64,000 nucleotides of DNA, taken from contig JAIOJX010000026.1 in NCBI GenBank assembly GCA_022376925.1, positions 205,126,900 through 205,190,899 of the forward strand. The letters run 5' to 3'. The notes under the pieces are model-generated. The model worked only from the letters and a program-made list of their open reading frames with translations, was not told where the DNA came from and made no database searches. Origin of the DNA: Tragulus kanchil. Lineage: Eukaryota > Chordata > Mammalia > Artiodactyla > Tragulidae. Position 1 is the stretch's first letter; every line of letters begins with the position of its first letter. This document shows positions 1-11,924 of this stretch, piece by piece. Made by a program: the position numbers and the translations under genes.

Positions 1-165
1 GCCACAGGTTCAGAGGTCTGACCCTGGTCTGGGAAGATCAGCTGGAGAAGGAAATGGTGACACACTCCATATTCTTGCTGGGAAAATCCCATGGACAAAG
101 AAGCCTTAAGGGTTACCATCCATGGAGTCACAAAGAGTCGAACATGATTTAAGCTACTAAGCGAC
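1..165 (+). mobile_element. BovA2-type SINE, 5'-truncated by window edge
   Basis: This is the 3' part of a tRNA-Glu-derived BovA2 SINE. It shows the family's 'gggaagatc', 'ctggagaaggaaatgg' and 'atggagtcacaaagagtcg' landmarks and is the duplicate of the element at 1021-1233. Confidence 0.85.
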
Positions 166-1020
166 ATATTTATTAGGCACTGTTGGTATTCTGAAGGTAT
201 GATAATCAGTTCAGACATGATTTTTGTTTTCCCTAATCTCATACAAGAATAAATGGACAATTATAACACAATATGAGAAATGAATTATGGGACAGTACCT
301 AGAAGGGATGCCTAACTCAGATTATGGGGCTTCCCAAAACATGTAATCCACACTGAGATCTGGAAAGTGACTAGATGGATGCCAAGTGTCCTCGTTATTT
401 ACTGCTGTGTGCAGTAGTGTAAAACAACCATTTCATTATTTAATATCTTATAGTATGACTTATGGGTTACAAATTTGGACAGAGTTTGACTTGTGCTCCA
501 TGTGCTATGACTCAAGTCCCATCAACTGGAGCACTCTTATTTTCATAAATTATCACATAAATGAGACTTCTTTGTGCTAGTATTTGCCAATTCACAAATG
601 TTTTATTTATAGGATACAAGAGGGCATTTTTCTTCATTTAGAATACACAGACCATGAAGCTTTCCAGTCTTAAAATTCTCCTTACACATAAAATACATAA
701 AAATATCACTAATGCAAGGTTAATCAACCCATGATTGGTCAACATCCAGAACAGTAGAGTTCAGTGACTATTTAGAAAAGGAATTCTCACTGATCTATTT
801 CTAAATCCTCCATGCATTTTAATAACTTAGGTGCTAAGTGGCTTGTGCAATGTATGTTGCCTTTAAACTTTGCTGAGATATATTTATGTGATTGCCTTTG
901 TTGAAAGCTGATTATCATATGGTATAACAGACAAGGGACTTCTCAGTAGAGCAAGAGATCAGTATTTACCTGCATAACAATGCATTTATTGATTTAGTTG
1001 GTCATGCTTGTTTATTGCCT
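166..1020. other. AT-rich non-coding DNA, no element recognised
   Basis: No gene or named repeat is seen. The part up to 547 is duplicated at 1234-1615; the rest is single-copy. Confidence 0.6.
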
Positions 1021-1233
1021 TCTTCCCTGATGGCTCAGTGGTCAAAAAATCTGCCTGCCAAACCAGGTGCCACAGGTTCAGAGGTCTGACCCTGGTCTGG
1101 GAAGATCAGCTGGAGAAGGAAATGGTGACACACTCCATATTCTTGCTGGGAAAATCCCATGGACAAAGAAGCCTTAAGGGTTACCATCCATGGAGTCACA
1201 AAGAGTCGAACATGATTTAAGCTACTAAGCGAC
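1021..1233 (+). mobile_element. BovA2-type SINE
   Basis: The head 'ttccctgatggctcagtgg' is the tRNA-derived promoter region and the end 'gagtcgaacatgattt..' matches the 3' part of BovA2. Divergence is moderate. Copy 2 of duplication 1 begins inside it at 1069. Confidence 0.88.
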
Positions 1234-1615
1234 ATATTTATTAGGCACTGTTGGTATTCTGAAGGTATGATAATCAGTTCAGACATGATTTTTGTTTTCC
1301 CTAATCTCATACAAGAATAAATGGACAATTATAACACAATATGAGAAATGAATTATGGGACAGTACCTAGAAGGGATGCCTAACTCAGATTATGGGGCTT
1401 CCCAAAACATGTAATCCACACTGAGATCTGGAAAGTGACTAGATGGATGCCAAGTGTCCTCGTTATTTACTGCTGTGTGCAGTAGTGTAAAACAACCATT
1501 TCATTATTTAATATCTTATAGTATGACTTATGGGTTACAAATTTGGACAGAGTTTGACTTGTGCTCCATGTGCTATGACTCAAGTCCCATCAACTGGAGC
1601 ACTCTTATTTTCATA

Positions 1616-2567
1616 GTTGCTCAAAGTTCATAGATTTGTTCCAAGATACTAAGATAAAAATAGTAGACATTCTCTGATCCAAGCTCAGATATCATACAGC
1701 ATCCTTTCTTCAGTATTATGTTGTTTCCAAATGAAGCACAGGGAAAGCCCAGATCCAAGGGAAAGAGATACACAAGGTTGTGAACACCTGGGGAGACTAG
1801 TTATTTCAGAAAGCCATGGAAAGGAGGGAAACTGCCTCTTAAGTAAGGAGAACATGGTTTTTTCGAGGAATTAAGATAGTTTAGCTGATCGACATTCTGT
1901 GGCATGAAACATATTTCACCTGCTTCCTTTTCTCTCTTTTTTCATATGGATTATATTCATCCTTTGGGAGTTAATATTTGCAACATTTTTCTGAATATAC
2001 CTAACCACTTTTCTCTTAAAATCCTTCACAGCTTTCACAGAGGGAGGAAGAAATCACAGAAGTTGTAAACCATAATCTGTTGCCATTTGACTCTTGTTCT
2101 AGTGGTTCAAAAATATTTAAATCCAGTATTTAAATCAAGCCAAGTTTAACCTATAGAAAAAACACTTTCTCTTATGACATGAAAGGACTGGACTGGCTTG
2201 TATATGATGTTCTTCCCAACATAATGAACTAAAATGAGCTGGTCTCTGTTATTATTCCAAACTGTATTACTTCTCTGTACAATGTGAAGTCCTTTCTTAA
2301 TTGGAGAAAAGCCTCTCATCTTATCCCTTTATTCTCTTGATTAATCTCCTGTCTACTGCTGCTGGTAATCAGAGCCAAGGGGAAGTTGGCCAAAGATCTG
2401 AGGAGGCTGAGGGCGAGATATTCCAAGCACCACAATTTTTAGAAATAAGTCAAACCTAACCTGGAATAATTCATCTGCGATCACCTATTTTTATTGCTAA
2501 AGAATGTGAAGACAGGATGTTGCCTTCATTTCTAATATATTGAATTTTAAATTTAGGCATAAAAATC
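1616..2567. other. Unique AT-rich non-coding stretch
   Basis: Single-copy DNA lying between duplications 1 and 2. I see no open frame with family resemblance and no named repeat. Confidence 0.6.
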
Positions 2568-3213
2568 TCCTTTGCACAGATTTTACGACTTTTGGAAGCA
2601 ATTTCTAGGTTACAAAATAAAACTATATACAGTTTTGATTGGTGCTATAAATGGCTTAATCAAAAACAAAGACAATTTTCTTTCTCTTCCTGTTCTGGAT
2701 ATACCTTTGCTCGGAGTTGTCTGCATATTAAACCTACAGTTCATATAAGAAATCACCTTCACCTGATAGGCCAAGCATTTCTCTGTTGGGGATTCTTTGA
2801 AAGTATAAAGAGAATATATGGTTTTGCTCTCTCGAAGTCATCTTTACTCTCTTGCGTGTCAATACTCAATTCAGTGTTTTGTGAAACTGTGTATCTGAAC
2901 ATAGATTTATTTTTGTCTATGTAAAAAAAAAAAAAGTAATGCTTGCAATTCCTTCCTAAAGAGGGCATCCTATTATTTATTATAAGACTTCTGGTGTGAG
3001 TCTATGGAGCACGTAGAGGGAAGGGCCATTGTAAATTTTCCACTGGAGAAGAGACAGAACACCTTTGGAACCCAATACCTAATATTCAAGTTGAAGTTTG
3101 AATAGGTATGTGTAAGTTTCTCCTTTTGTTTCTCCTAATCTTCAGTAACATTTATTATGCTAACACAAATGGGGCTGACTGGGTAACATTCTGCAATTAA
3201 GAATGGATATGGG

Positions 3214-3493
3214 GGGGCTTCCCAGGAGGTCCAGTAGGTAAAGAGTCCACCGTGCAGTGCAAGGGGCACCGGTTCAATCCCTGGCCCCAGAAGATCCCAC
3301 ATGCCGCGGAACGGCAGGACCCATTTGTCCAATTGTGAGCCAGTGCTCTGGAGCGCATGTGTCCAGAGCTGGTGCTTTGCACTGGGAGAGGCCACTGAGG
3401 TGGGAGGCCCACACAGGCCAGAAAATTAAGATGGATGAAAATAAATAAATGAAGGACCAATAAAAGAGGCCAAAAAAAAAAATAAAAAAAGAA
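3214..3493 (+). mobile_element. CHR-2-like SINE (plain 3' end)
   Basis: A tRNA-Glu-like head 'gggcttcccaggaggtcca' is followed by the body seen in 14 other insertions here and a 3' end 'aataaaagaggcc' plus A-rich tail. A target-site duplication 'aagaatggatatggg' is visible at 3199-3213 and 3494-3508, so this is an L1-type insertion. Confidence 0.88.
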
Positions 3494-4306
3494 AAGAATG
3501 GATATGGGTTTCATGTCTGTTAGCCATACTGCACATCAGAGATGTATTTCATGAATGCCAGAACCCAGAGATGGAGATGGCTTTGAGAACGTGGACCCTC
3601 TGAACACTTGCAAACGTCTTGGGGAAAGACTTCGAGCTTCTAAAGACATGAATTGATGTATTCCTTTGCACAGATTTTACGATTTTGGAAGCAATTTCTA
3701 GGTTACAAAATAAAACTATATACAGTTTTGATTGGTGCTATAAATGGCTTAATCAAAAACAAAGACAATTTTCTTTCTCTTCCTGTTCTGGATATACCTT
3801 TGCTCGGAGTTGTCTGCATATTAAACCTACAGTTCATATAAGAAATCACCTTCACCTGATAGGCCAAGCATTTCTCTGTTGGGGATTCTTTGAAAGTATA
3901 AAGAGAATATATGGTTTTGCTCTCTCGAAGTCATCTTTACTCTCTTGCGTGTCAATACTCAATTCAGTGTTTTGTGAAACTGTGTATCTGAACATAGATT
4001 TATTTTTGTCTATGTAAAAAAAAAAAAAGTAATGCTTGCAATTCCTTCCTAAAGAGGGCATCCTATTATTTATTATAAGACTTCTGGTGTGAGTCTATGG
4101 AGCACGTAGAGGGAAGGGCCATTGTAAATTTTCCACTGGAGAAGAGACAGAACACCTTTGGAACCCAATACCTAATATTCAAGTTGAAGTTTGAATAGGT
4201 ATGTGTAAGTTTCTCCTTTTGTTTCTCCTAATCTTCAGTAACATTTATTATGCTAACACAAATGGGGCTGACTGGGTAACATTCTGCAATTAAGAATGGA
4301 TATGGG

Positions 4307-4586
4307 GGGGCTTCCCAGGAGGTCCAGTAGGTAAAGAGTCCACCGTGCAGTGCAAGGGGCACCGGTTCAATCCCTGGCCCCAGAAGATCCCACATGCCGC
4401 GGAACGGCAGGACCCATTTGTCCAATTGTGAGCCAGTGCTCTGGAGCGCATGTGTCCAGAGCTGGTGCTTTGCACTGGGAGAGGCCACTGAGGTGGGAGG
4501 CCCACACAGGCCAGAAAATTAAGATGGATGAAAATAAATAAATGAAGGACCAATAAAAGAGGCCAAAAAAAAAAATAAAAAAAGAA
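4307..4586 (+). mobile_element. CHR-2-like SINE, duplicate of 3214-3493
   Basis: Second copy of the preceding SINE, produced by tandem duplication 2 and not by a new insertion: its flanks and target-site duplication are the same. Confidence 0.9.
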
Positions 4587-4809
4587 AAGAATGGATATGG
4601 GTTTCATGTCTGTTAGCCATACTGCACATCAGAGATGTATTTCATGAATGCCAGAACCCAGAGATGGAGATGGCTTTGAGAACGTGGACCCTCTGAACAC
4701 TTGCAAACGTCTTGGGGAAAGACTTCGAGCTTCTAAAGACATGAATTGATGTATTAGGTTGGTGACAAAGTAATTGCTGTTTCAAACTGTGAATTTTAAA
4801 TCGTTATGT

Positions 4810-5088
4810 GGGCTTCCCTGGTGGTCCAGCAGGTAAAGAGTCTGCCTTGCAGTGCAAGGGGCACCGATTTGACCCCTGGACCAGGAAGATCCTACATGTT
4901 GCGGAACAGCTGGACTGGCTTGACTGGCTGGACTGGTGTGTCCAGAGCCGGTGCTCTGCACGGAGAAAGGCCACTGCGATGGGAGGCCCACAAAGGCCAA
5001 AGAATAAAAGATGGATGAAAAATAAATGGATAAAAAATCAATAAAATAAAAGAGGCCAAATGTTTTTTTTAAAAAAAGTCATTATGTT
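4810..5088 (+). mobile_element. CHR-2-like SINE inserted in the mariner
   Basis: Head 'gggcttccctggtggtccag', the shared body, and 3' end 'aataaaagaggcc'. Flanks 'tcgttatgt' and 'tcattatgt' look like a decayed target-site duplication. Confidence 0.87.
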
Positions 5089-5089
5089 A

Positions 5090-5165
5090 CTCAGACGCTA
5101 AGTTATGTGTTACTCTCAGTGATCCCATGAATTGCAGCAAGCCAGGCTTTCCTGTCCTTCTCTAT
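5090..5165 (-). mobile_element. BovA/ART2-type fragment
   Basis: Resembles 'cgctaagt..tgactct..gaccccatgaa..gcagca..ccaggct..cctgtcc' of antisense BovA/ART2 repeats. It is short and diverged. Confidence 0.6.
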
Positions 5166-5201
5166 TAATCAAAATGGGAACTACCACAATCAACACATTT
5201 T

Positions 5202-5519
5202 TTTTTTTAAAGACTTATTTATTTATTTTGGGGGTGGGTGGGGAGGGAGGGGAGCAGGCGGGCCACTTCCATTGGTCTTTCACCTGTCTATTTTCATCCA
5301 TCTCTGCTCTTTGGCCCGTGTGGGCCTCCCATCGCGGTGGCCTCTGTTGTTGCAGAGCACCGGCCCCGGGCGCATGCGCCCCAGAGCTCCAGCTCAGCAA
5401 TTGGACACATCGGTCCAGCCGCTCCGTGGCACGTGGGATCTTCCCAGGCCAGGGATCGACCCGGTGCCCCTTGCACTGCAAGGCGGTGTCCTTACCCACT
5501 GGACCACCAGGGAAGCCCC
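5202..5519 (-). mobile_element. CHR-2-like SINE with C-rich 3' extension
   Basis: Antisense copy. The T-run and 'tttattt' tail (the A-tail of the element) are followed by a G-rich plus strand, i.e. a C-rich extension of the element, then the shared body and the tRNA-like head ending 'gggaagcccc'. An exact target-site duplication 'aatcaacacatttt' lies at 5188-5201 and 5520-5533, splitting mariner sequence. Confidence 0.92.
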
Positions 5520-5587
5520 AATCAACACATTTTTGCCAATGAGAAATAAGTTCGATTATTCCTGTAGCACAAAAATCCATGTTTCAG

Positions 5588-5837
5588 GGACTTCCTTGGT
5601 GGTCCATTGGGTAAGGACACTGCCTTTCAGTGCAAGGGGAGCTGGTTCGACCCCTGGCCTGGGAGAATCCCACGAGTCACAGAGCAGCTGGACTGATGTG
5701 TCCAATTACCAGCTCTGCAACAAGAGAGGCCACTGCGATGGGAGGCCTACACAGGCCATAGAACAAAGATGGATGAAAATAAATAAATGAAAGATCAATA
5801 AAAAGAAGTGGCCAAAATTTTTTTAAAAAATAGAAAA
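5588..5837 (+). mobile_element. CHR-2-like SINE, internally shortened
   Basis: Head 'gacttccttggtggtcca', shared body lacking about 35 bp in the middle, and end 'agaagtggcc' without the C-rich extension. The flanks 'aaaaatccatgtttcag' (5571-5587) and 'aaaaatccatgcttcag' (5838-5854) are its target-site duplication within mariner sequence. Confidence 0.9.
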
Positions 5838-5854
5838 AAAAATCCATGCTTCAG

Positions 5855-6780
5855 GATTTTTCACAATGAACTCTTGAAAACCATTTTCTGCCTCCTGTTG
5901 GTTGTGGAAGCATTTCCCCTACAAAAAGCTGTTGAGATGCATGAAGAAGTGGTAATTGGTTAGCTAGAGGTGAGGTGAATATGGCAGATGAGGCAAAACT
6001 TCATACCCCAATTCGTTCAACCTTTGAAGCATTGGTTATGCAGTGTGTGATTGGGTATTATCATGCAGAAGAACTGGGCCCTTTCCATTGACCAGTACCA
6101 GTTGCAGGCGTTGCAGATTTTGGTATATCTCAGTGATTTGCTGAGCATACTTCTTAGATGTAATGGTTTCACCAGGATTCAGAAAGCTATAGTGGACCAG
6201 CTGGGCAGCAGATCACTGAACAGTGGCCATGACTTTTGTTTTGGTGCAAGTTTGGCTGTGGAAAGTGCTATGGAGCTTTTTCTTGGTCCAGTTACTGGGT
6301 TGATCATTGCTGATGGTCATATAGAATCCACTTTTTGTCACACGTCACAACTCGATTGAGAAATTGTTGGTTGTTATTGCATAAAATAAGAGAAGAGGAC
6401 ACTTCAAAATGGTGATTTTTTTTTTTTTTTTTTTTTGCTTTTTGATCAGTTCATGAGGCACCCAGTTACTGAGCTTTGTCACCTTTCCAATTTGCTTCAA
6501 ATGCTGGATGACCATAGAATGGCTGATGTTCAGTTCTTTGGCAACTTCTCGGGTAGTTGTACAAGGATCAGCTTCAATTATCCTCTCAGTTGGTTGTTGT
6601 CAACTTTTGTTGGCCAGCCACTGCTCCTTATCTTCAAGGCTCTTGTCTCCTTTCCAAAACTTCTTGAACCACCACTAAACTGTGCAATCATTAGCAGTTC
6701 CTGGGCCAAATGCATTGCTGATGTTGTGCATTGTCTCCGCTGCTTTCTGATCCACTATGAACTCGAATAAGAAAATCACT
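5855..6780 (-). pseudogene. Mariner transposase remnant (first copy)
   Basis: Read on the minus strand this carries recognisable Hsmar1-type blocks: 'VIQHLKQIGKV', 'NWVPHEL', 'FEVSSSLILCNNN', 'TCDKKWILYD' (first catalytic Asp of the DD34D triad present) and 'LLHDN' (second Asp present). In the third block the expected 'YSPD' reads 'YSPH' and is followed by a stop. An A/T homopolymer at 6416-6436 also disrupts the frame between 'PHEL' and 'FEVSS'. Non-functional. Confidence 0.85.
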
Positions 6781-7043
6781 CGAATTTATTTTTTGCCTAA
6801 CATCACTTCCCTAGTTTAAAATAAATATAAAATAAGTAGCAAGTAATAAGCTTTAGCAAAAAAATAAAGTAGGGAAAGTGCATTAAAATGATTATGATAT
6901 AACCACATTTACTTAAGAATGTATTCCAATATCAAAGAGCAAAATTCAACAGTGCAAAACCACAATAAATAAAAAATGAAAGATCAATAAAAGAAGTGGC
7001 CAAAATTTTTTTAAAAAATAGAAAAAAAAATCCATGCTTCAGG

Positions 7044-7968
7044 ATTTTTCACAATGAACTCTTGAAAACCATTTTCTGCCTCCTGTTGGTTGTGGAAGCA
7101 TTTCCCCTACAAAAAGCTGTTGAGATGCATGAAGAAGTGGTAATTGGTTAGCTAGAGGTGAGGTGAATATGGCAGATGAGGCAAAACTTCATACCCCAAT
7201 TCGTTCAACCTTTGAAGCATTGGTTATGCAGTGTGTGATTGGGTATTATCATGCAGAAGAACTGGGCCCTTTCCATTGACCAGTACCAGTTGCAGGCGTT
7301 GCAGATTTTGGTATATCTCAGTGATTTGCTGAGCATACTTCTTAGATGTAATGGTTTCACCAGGATTCAGAAAGCTATAGTGGACCAGCTGGGCAGCAGA
7401 TCACTGAACAGTGGCCATGACTTTTGTTTTGGTGCAAGTTTGGCTGTGGAAAGTGCTATGGAGCTTTTTCTTGGTCCAGTTACTGGGTTGATCATTGCTG
7501 ATGGTCATATAGAATCCACTTTTTGTCACACGTCACAACTCGATTGAGAAATTGTTGGTTGTTATTGCATAAAATAAGAGAAGAGGACACTTCAAAATGG
7601 TGATTTTTTTTTTTTTTTTTTTTTTGCTTTTTGATCAGTTCATGAGGCACCCAGTTACTGAGCTTTGTCACCTTTCCAATTTGCTTCAAATGCTGGATGA
7701 CCATAGAATGGCTGATGTTCAGTTCTTTGGCAACTTCTCGGGTAGTTGTACAAGGATCAGCTTCAATTATCCTCTCAGTTGGTTGTTGTCAACTTTTGTT
7801 GGCCAGCCACTGCTCCTTATCTTCAAGGCTCTTGTCTCCTTTCCAAAACTTCTTGAACCACCACTAAACTGTGCAATCATTAGCAGTTCCTGGGCCAAAT
7901 GCATTGCTGATGTTGTGCATTGTCTCCGCTGCTTTCTGATCCACTATGAACTCGAATAAGAAAATCAC
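7044..7968 (-). pseudogene. Mariner transposase remnant (duplicate copy)
   Basis: Same broken transposase as at 5855-6780, repeated by tandem duplication 3 with one extra base in the homopolymer at 7604-7625. It shares the stops and missing third catalytic Asp, so the duplication post-dates the decay. Confidence 0.85.
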
Positions 7969-8305
7969 TCGAATTTATTTTTTGCCTAACATCACTTCCC
8001 TAGTTTAAAATAAATATAAAATAAGTAGCAAGTAATAAGCTTTAGCAAAAAAATAAAGTAGGGAAAGTGCATTAAAATGATTATGATATAACCACATTTA
8101 CTTAAGAATGTATTCCAATATCAAAGAGCAAAATTCAACAGTGCAAAACCACAATTAATTTTGCACCAACTCAATTAATAACCAATCTTGCTAAGGTCAT
8201 AATGAGGCAGGAGATTCACCTAACACGTTTGTTAAAGGGAAATGGGGGTAATAATACAAACTATAATCGCAACCTCCTCAAAATAAAAAGTGGTGCTACT
8301 TTTAT

Positions 8306-8628
8306 TTTTGTTTTTTATTTTTTTATCTTTTTTGGGTGTGGGGTGGGGTGGGGAGGGAGGGGGATGGGCGGGCCACTTCTATTGGTCTTTCATTTCTCTA
8401 TTTTCACCCGTCTCTGTTCTTTGGCTCCTGTGGGCCTCCCATCGCGGGGGCGTCTGTCGTCGCAGAGCACCAGCTCTGGGTGCATACGCCTCAGAGCTCG
8501 GGCTCGGTAATTGGACACATCAGTCCAGCCGCTCCACGGCACGTGGGATCCTCCCAGGCCAGGGCTCAAACCGGCGTCCCTTGCACTGCAAGGCGGTGTC
8601 CTTACCCACTGGACCACCAGGGAAGCCC
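8306..8628 (-). mobile_element. CHR-2-like SINE with C-rich 3' extension
   Basis: Antisense; strongly G-rich on the plus strand at about 8334-8372. Target-site duplication 'gtgctacttttat' at 8293-8305 and 8631-8643. It lies just beyond the mariner right end. Confidence 0.92.
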
Positions 8629-9074
8629 TAGTGCTACTTTTATAGTACAATTTTAATAAATATGTGATTTTTTTAAATCCTTACTCTAATCTCTTATCTC
8701 TAATGAGCTTACAGAAAGGAAAATAAAAAGAAAGAAAAAAATTTTAGTCATTATAAGGAATAGCACATTTTTAAAAAGAAAATACTAGGTATGATAAAAA
8801 TAACCATAGGAATCAGTCTGTCCTTGGTTAGCAACATTTTAAAGTTAAATAGATATAATATTCTTTCTATTAGTTAAGAGCAGCCCTAAACAGTGTTATC
8901 AAACTTTAGTATATATTAGTGACTATTATTTTACATGTAACTATCAACATTAAATGCCTAATATGATAATGAAATAAAAACTTTTAATTTGTCTCTCTGT
9001 AATAATGTGAGTAAGGTACTGAAAAAACTATGAAATTATATTTTACAAGAAATAAATCTTTTTTTTTTTTGGGT

Positions 9075-9185
9075 GGGAGTTGCTTCCTTGGTGGCTCCGC
9101 CTATAGAAAATCTGCCTGCAATGCAGGAGACCAGGGTTGGATCCCTGGATTGGGAAGATCCCCTGGAGAAGGGAATGGCTACTCA
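9075..9185 (+). mobile_element. BovA2-type SINE, truncated by duplication join
   Basis: The 5' half of the BovA2 that is complete at 10185-10396. It stops at 'gaatggctactca', the break of duplication 4. Confidence 0.85.
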
Positions 9186-9415
9186 GTTAAATAAATATAA
9201 AGCAAGTAATAAGCTTTAGCAAACCACAATTAATTTTGAAAAATTCAACAGTGCAAAACCACAATTAATTTTGCACCAACTCAATTAATAACCAATCTTG
9301 CTAAGGTCATAATGAGGCAGGAGATTCACCTAACACGTTTGTTAAAGGGAAATGGGGGTAATAATACAAACTATAATCGCAACCTCCTCAAAATAAAAAG
9401 TGGTGCTACTTTTAT

Positions 9416-9738
9416 TTTTGTTTTTTATTTTTTTATCTTTTTTGGGTGTGGGGTGGGGTGGGGAGGGAGGGGGATGGGCGGGCCACTTCTATTGGTCTTT
9501 CATTTCTCTATTTTCACCCGTCTCTGTTCTTTGGCTCCTGTGGGCCTCCCATCGCGGGGGCGTCTGTCGTCGCAGAGCACCAGCTCTGGGTGCATACGCC
9601 TCAGAGCTCGGGCTCGGTAATTGGACACATCAGTCCAGCCGCTCCACGGCACGTGGGATCCTCCCAGGCCAGGGCTCAAACCGGCGCCCCTTGCACTGCA
9701 AGGCGGTGTCCTTACCCACTGGACCACCAGGGAAGCCC
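9416..9738 (-). mobile_element. CHR-2-like SINE, duplicate of 8306-8628
   Basis: Same insertion and same target-site duplication as at 8306, repeated by duplication 4. Confidence 0.92.
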
Positions 9739-10184
9739 TAGTGCTACTTTTATAGTACAATTTTAATAAATATGTGATTTTTTTAAATCCTTACTCTAAT
9801 CTCTTATCTCTAATGAGCTTACAGAAAGGAAAATAAAAAGAAAGAAAAAAATTTTAGTCATTATAAGGAATAGCACATTTTTAAAAAGAAAATACTAGGT
9901 ATGATAAAAATAACCATAGGAATCAGTCTGTCCTTGGTTAGCAACATTTTAAAGTTAAATAGATATAATATTCTTTCTATTAGTTAAGAGCAGCCCTAAA
10001 CAGTGTTATCAAACTTTAGTATATATTAGTGACTATTATTTTACATGTAACTATCAACATTAAATGCCTAATATGATAATGAAATAAAAACTTTTAATTT
10101 GTCTCTCTGTAATAATGTGAGTAAGGTACTGAAAAAACTATGAAATTATATTTTACAAGAAATAAATCTTTTTTTTTTTTGGGT

Positions 10185-10396
10185 GGGAGTTGCTTCCTTG
10201 GTGGCTCCGCCTATAGAAAATCTGCCTGCAATGCAGGAGACCAGGGTTGGATCCCTGGATTGGGAAGATCCCCTGGAGAAGGGAATGGCTACTCACTCCA
10301 GTATTCTTGCCTGGAAAATCCCATGGACAGAGAAGCCTGGCAGGCTACAGTCCATGGGTTTGCAAAAACTCGGGTACGACTGAGTGACCAACACTA
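10185..10396 (+). mobile_element. BovA2-type SINE, complete
   Basis: Runs from the head 'gttgcttccttggtggctc' through 'atcccctggagaagggaatgg' and 'gagaagcctggcaggctac' to 'actgagtgacc', the full BovA2 arrangement. Confidence 0.92.
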
Positions 10397-10600
10397 GCAG
10401 TTGCACTGGCAGAGAAATAACTTCATGACATTTTAGACAATATAGTCAAGCCATGCGCTTCACTAAACATATCTATTTTAACATGACTTTCTATCTGATT
10501 AGTTGTCAAGTTTGATAAACATGATTAGAAAGTAACACTAGTATCTTAGTTGGAGTCATCTTTCACAAAAATTAAGAAAACAAAATGCCCATAATGTTTT

Positions 10601-10876
10601 TGGGTTTTTTGGGCGGGGGGGATGGTGGGGGCTGGCGGACCACTTCAATTGGTCTTTCGTCTTTGTTCTTTGGCCCCTGTGGGTCTCCCATCGCAGTGGC
10701 CTCTCTTGCTGCAGAGCACCGGCTCTGGGTGCATGCGCTCCAGAGCTCCGGCTCGGTAATTGGACACATCGGTCCAGCCGCTCGGTGGCACATGGGATCT
10801 TCCCAGGCCAGGGATCGAACCAGCGTCCCTTGCACTGCAAGGCGGTGTCCTTACCCACTGGACCACCAGGGAAGAC
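10601..10876 (-). mobile_element. CHR-2-like SINE with C-rich 3' extension
   Basis: Antisense, G-rich near 10610-10640. Flanking 'gcccataatgtttt' (about 10586) and 'gcccataatatttt' (about 10878) form a slightly diverged target-site duplication. Confidence 0.9.
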
Positions 10877-10892
10877 CGCCCATAATATTTTG

Positions 10893-11300
10893 ATTGTAGA
10901 ATCATAGTACTAGAACAATACACTGACCACTAGATGGAGACATACCCTCCAGGCTTCACCCAGGATAGTTTTCTTACTGTGAGTAGAAACCCTCAAGGAG
11001 AGTTACGTTAATACAGTACTAGATATTCAGAACCATAATAAATATGTGTGTTTGAAGGTTTCATTTATCCTTAGAATCACAGGTCTTAGGATCTTTTTCA
11101 TCTGAGGAATGTGGCATGTCTGCACAAACAATCTTCCATTATTTTTCAGAGTAATTTCCAAACTAAATAATAAAGAGGTTATAAAATAAGGTCTCTCTCT
11201 TTTTTTTTTTTTTTTTTTGAGTAGTTTAGCAGTATCTTCAGTATACATAAGTTTGTTTGTTTATTTGAGGTTTTGTTAATAGTTTTCAATGAAACATTAG
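10893..11300. other. Unique non-coding stretch
   Basis: No gene. It contains a T-run at about 11201-11218, which may be the tail of an unrecognised antisense retroposon. Confidence 0.5.
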
Positions 11301-11924
11301 CAAGTTGCTCTATCATTGTATCATTTAGACATTTATTAGTGTTCAAACGTCAAGCACATTGCTTGCTTTGACATATATATAAAGCAAATATTTAGGAAAA
11401 ACTAACCTGAATTCATACTCAGGTCCTTAAGTGATATTTTATCATCTAAATTAAAAAGATTTAATACCATTCAGATTCTAGGCATGGAGATTCAGCATTT
11501 ATGCATTCTATCCAGTGTCCTCAAATTAACTACATAGTCTCTCATAGGTACATTTTAAAGAACACATCTGAACTTTTTAATCATTTCTGAAGAGTTAGAT
11601 TTCTAGTATATTACCAAAAAATCATACAATAAATTTTTTAGGGTTCTATTATATCACTTTTTAAATATTCCAGTGGAATCTAAGGTTATAACTACAGAAT
11701 CCTCACCACCACATATTTTTAAAATGCTTAATCAAGCTCTTTATTTTAATATTTCTTGTTTTCTTAAACTTGGTTTTTCTCTACAGAATATTGTTCTACT
11801 ATATTTTATGCTTAAAATATCCTATCATAGTCTTCTGGCACAAAAATATGCATCTCTGCCATTATATTTTATATACGTTTGTTATTTTTTTTCAAACTCT
11901 ACCTACTAGAATGCAAATTCCATA

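Larger units (their letters stand above)
1..1615. repeat. Direct duplication 1 (1-547 and 1069-1615)
   Basis: Bases 1-547 recur at 1069-1615, offset 1068, essentially identical by eye. Bases 548-1068 between them are single-copy. The left copy is cut by the window edge, so the full unit may be longer. Confidence 0.95.
2568..4753. repeat. Tandem duplication 2 (2568-3660 / 3661-4753)
   Basis: Two abutting copies, period 1093-1094, differ by one base near the start ('acgacttttgg' versus 'acgattttgg'). The second copy ends within a base or two of the left end of the mariner at 4754. Confidence 0.97.
5785..8155. repeat. Tandem duplication 3 (5785-6966 / 6974-8155)
   Basis: Period 1188-1189. Copies are near-identical, differing in the length of a T-run (21 versus 22) and one A in an A-run. 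The start lies inside a SINE tail, the end near the mariner right terminus. Confidence 0.97.
4754..8180 (-). mobile_element. Mariner (Hsmar1-like) fossil, interrupted by SINEs and duplicated
   Basis: The left inverted repeat begins 'ttaggttggtgacaaagtaa' at 4754, next to a TA. The degenerate right repeat reads 'ttttgcaccaactcaa' near 8160-8176. Between them the minus strand encodes broken Tc1/mariner transposase. The usual element is about 1.3 kb. Here it is swollen by a CHR-2-like SINE (4810-5088), a BovA/ART2 scrap (5090-5165), two more CHR-2-like SINEs (5202-5519, 5588-5837) and tandem duplication 3. It is dead: stops and substitutions occur throughout. Confidence 0.85.
8130..10295. repeat. 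Tandem duplication 4 (8130-9185 / 9240-10295)
   Basis: Offset exactly 1110. One substitution noticed (C/T at 8576/9686 region). The 54-bp filler 9186-9239 looks like a scrambled, shortened version of sequence at about 8005-8050 and 8148-8160. Confidence 0.96.

Noticed and set aside
5215..5580. Gly/Pro/Arg-rich open frames of 100-170 codons in several CHR-2-like SINEs on both strands
   Set aside because: The same peptides ('GPPGKP', 'WASHRGG', 'DRCVQL') recur at every SINE copy, so they are translations of a GC-rich SINE body, not genes.
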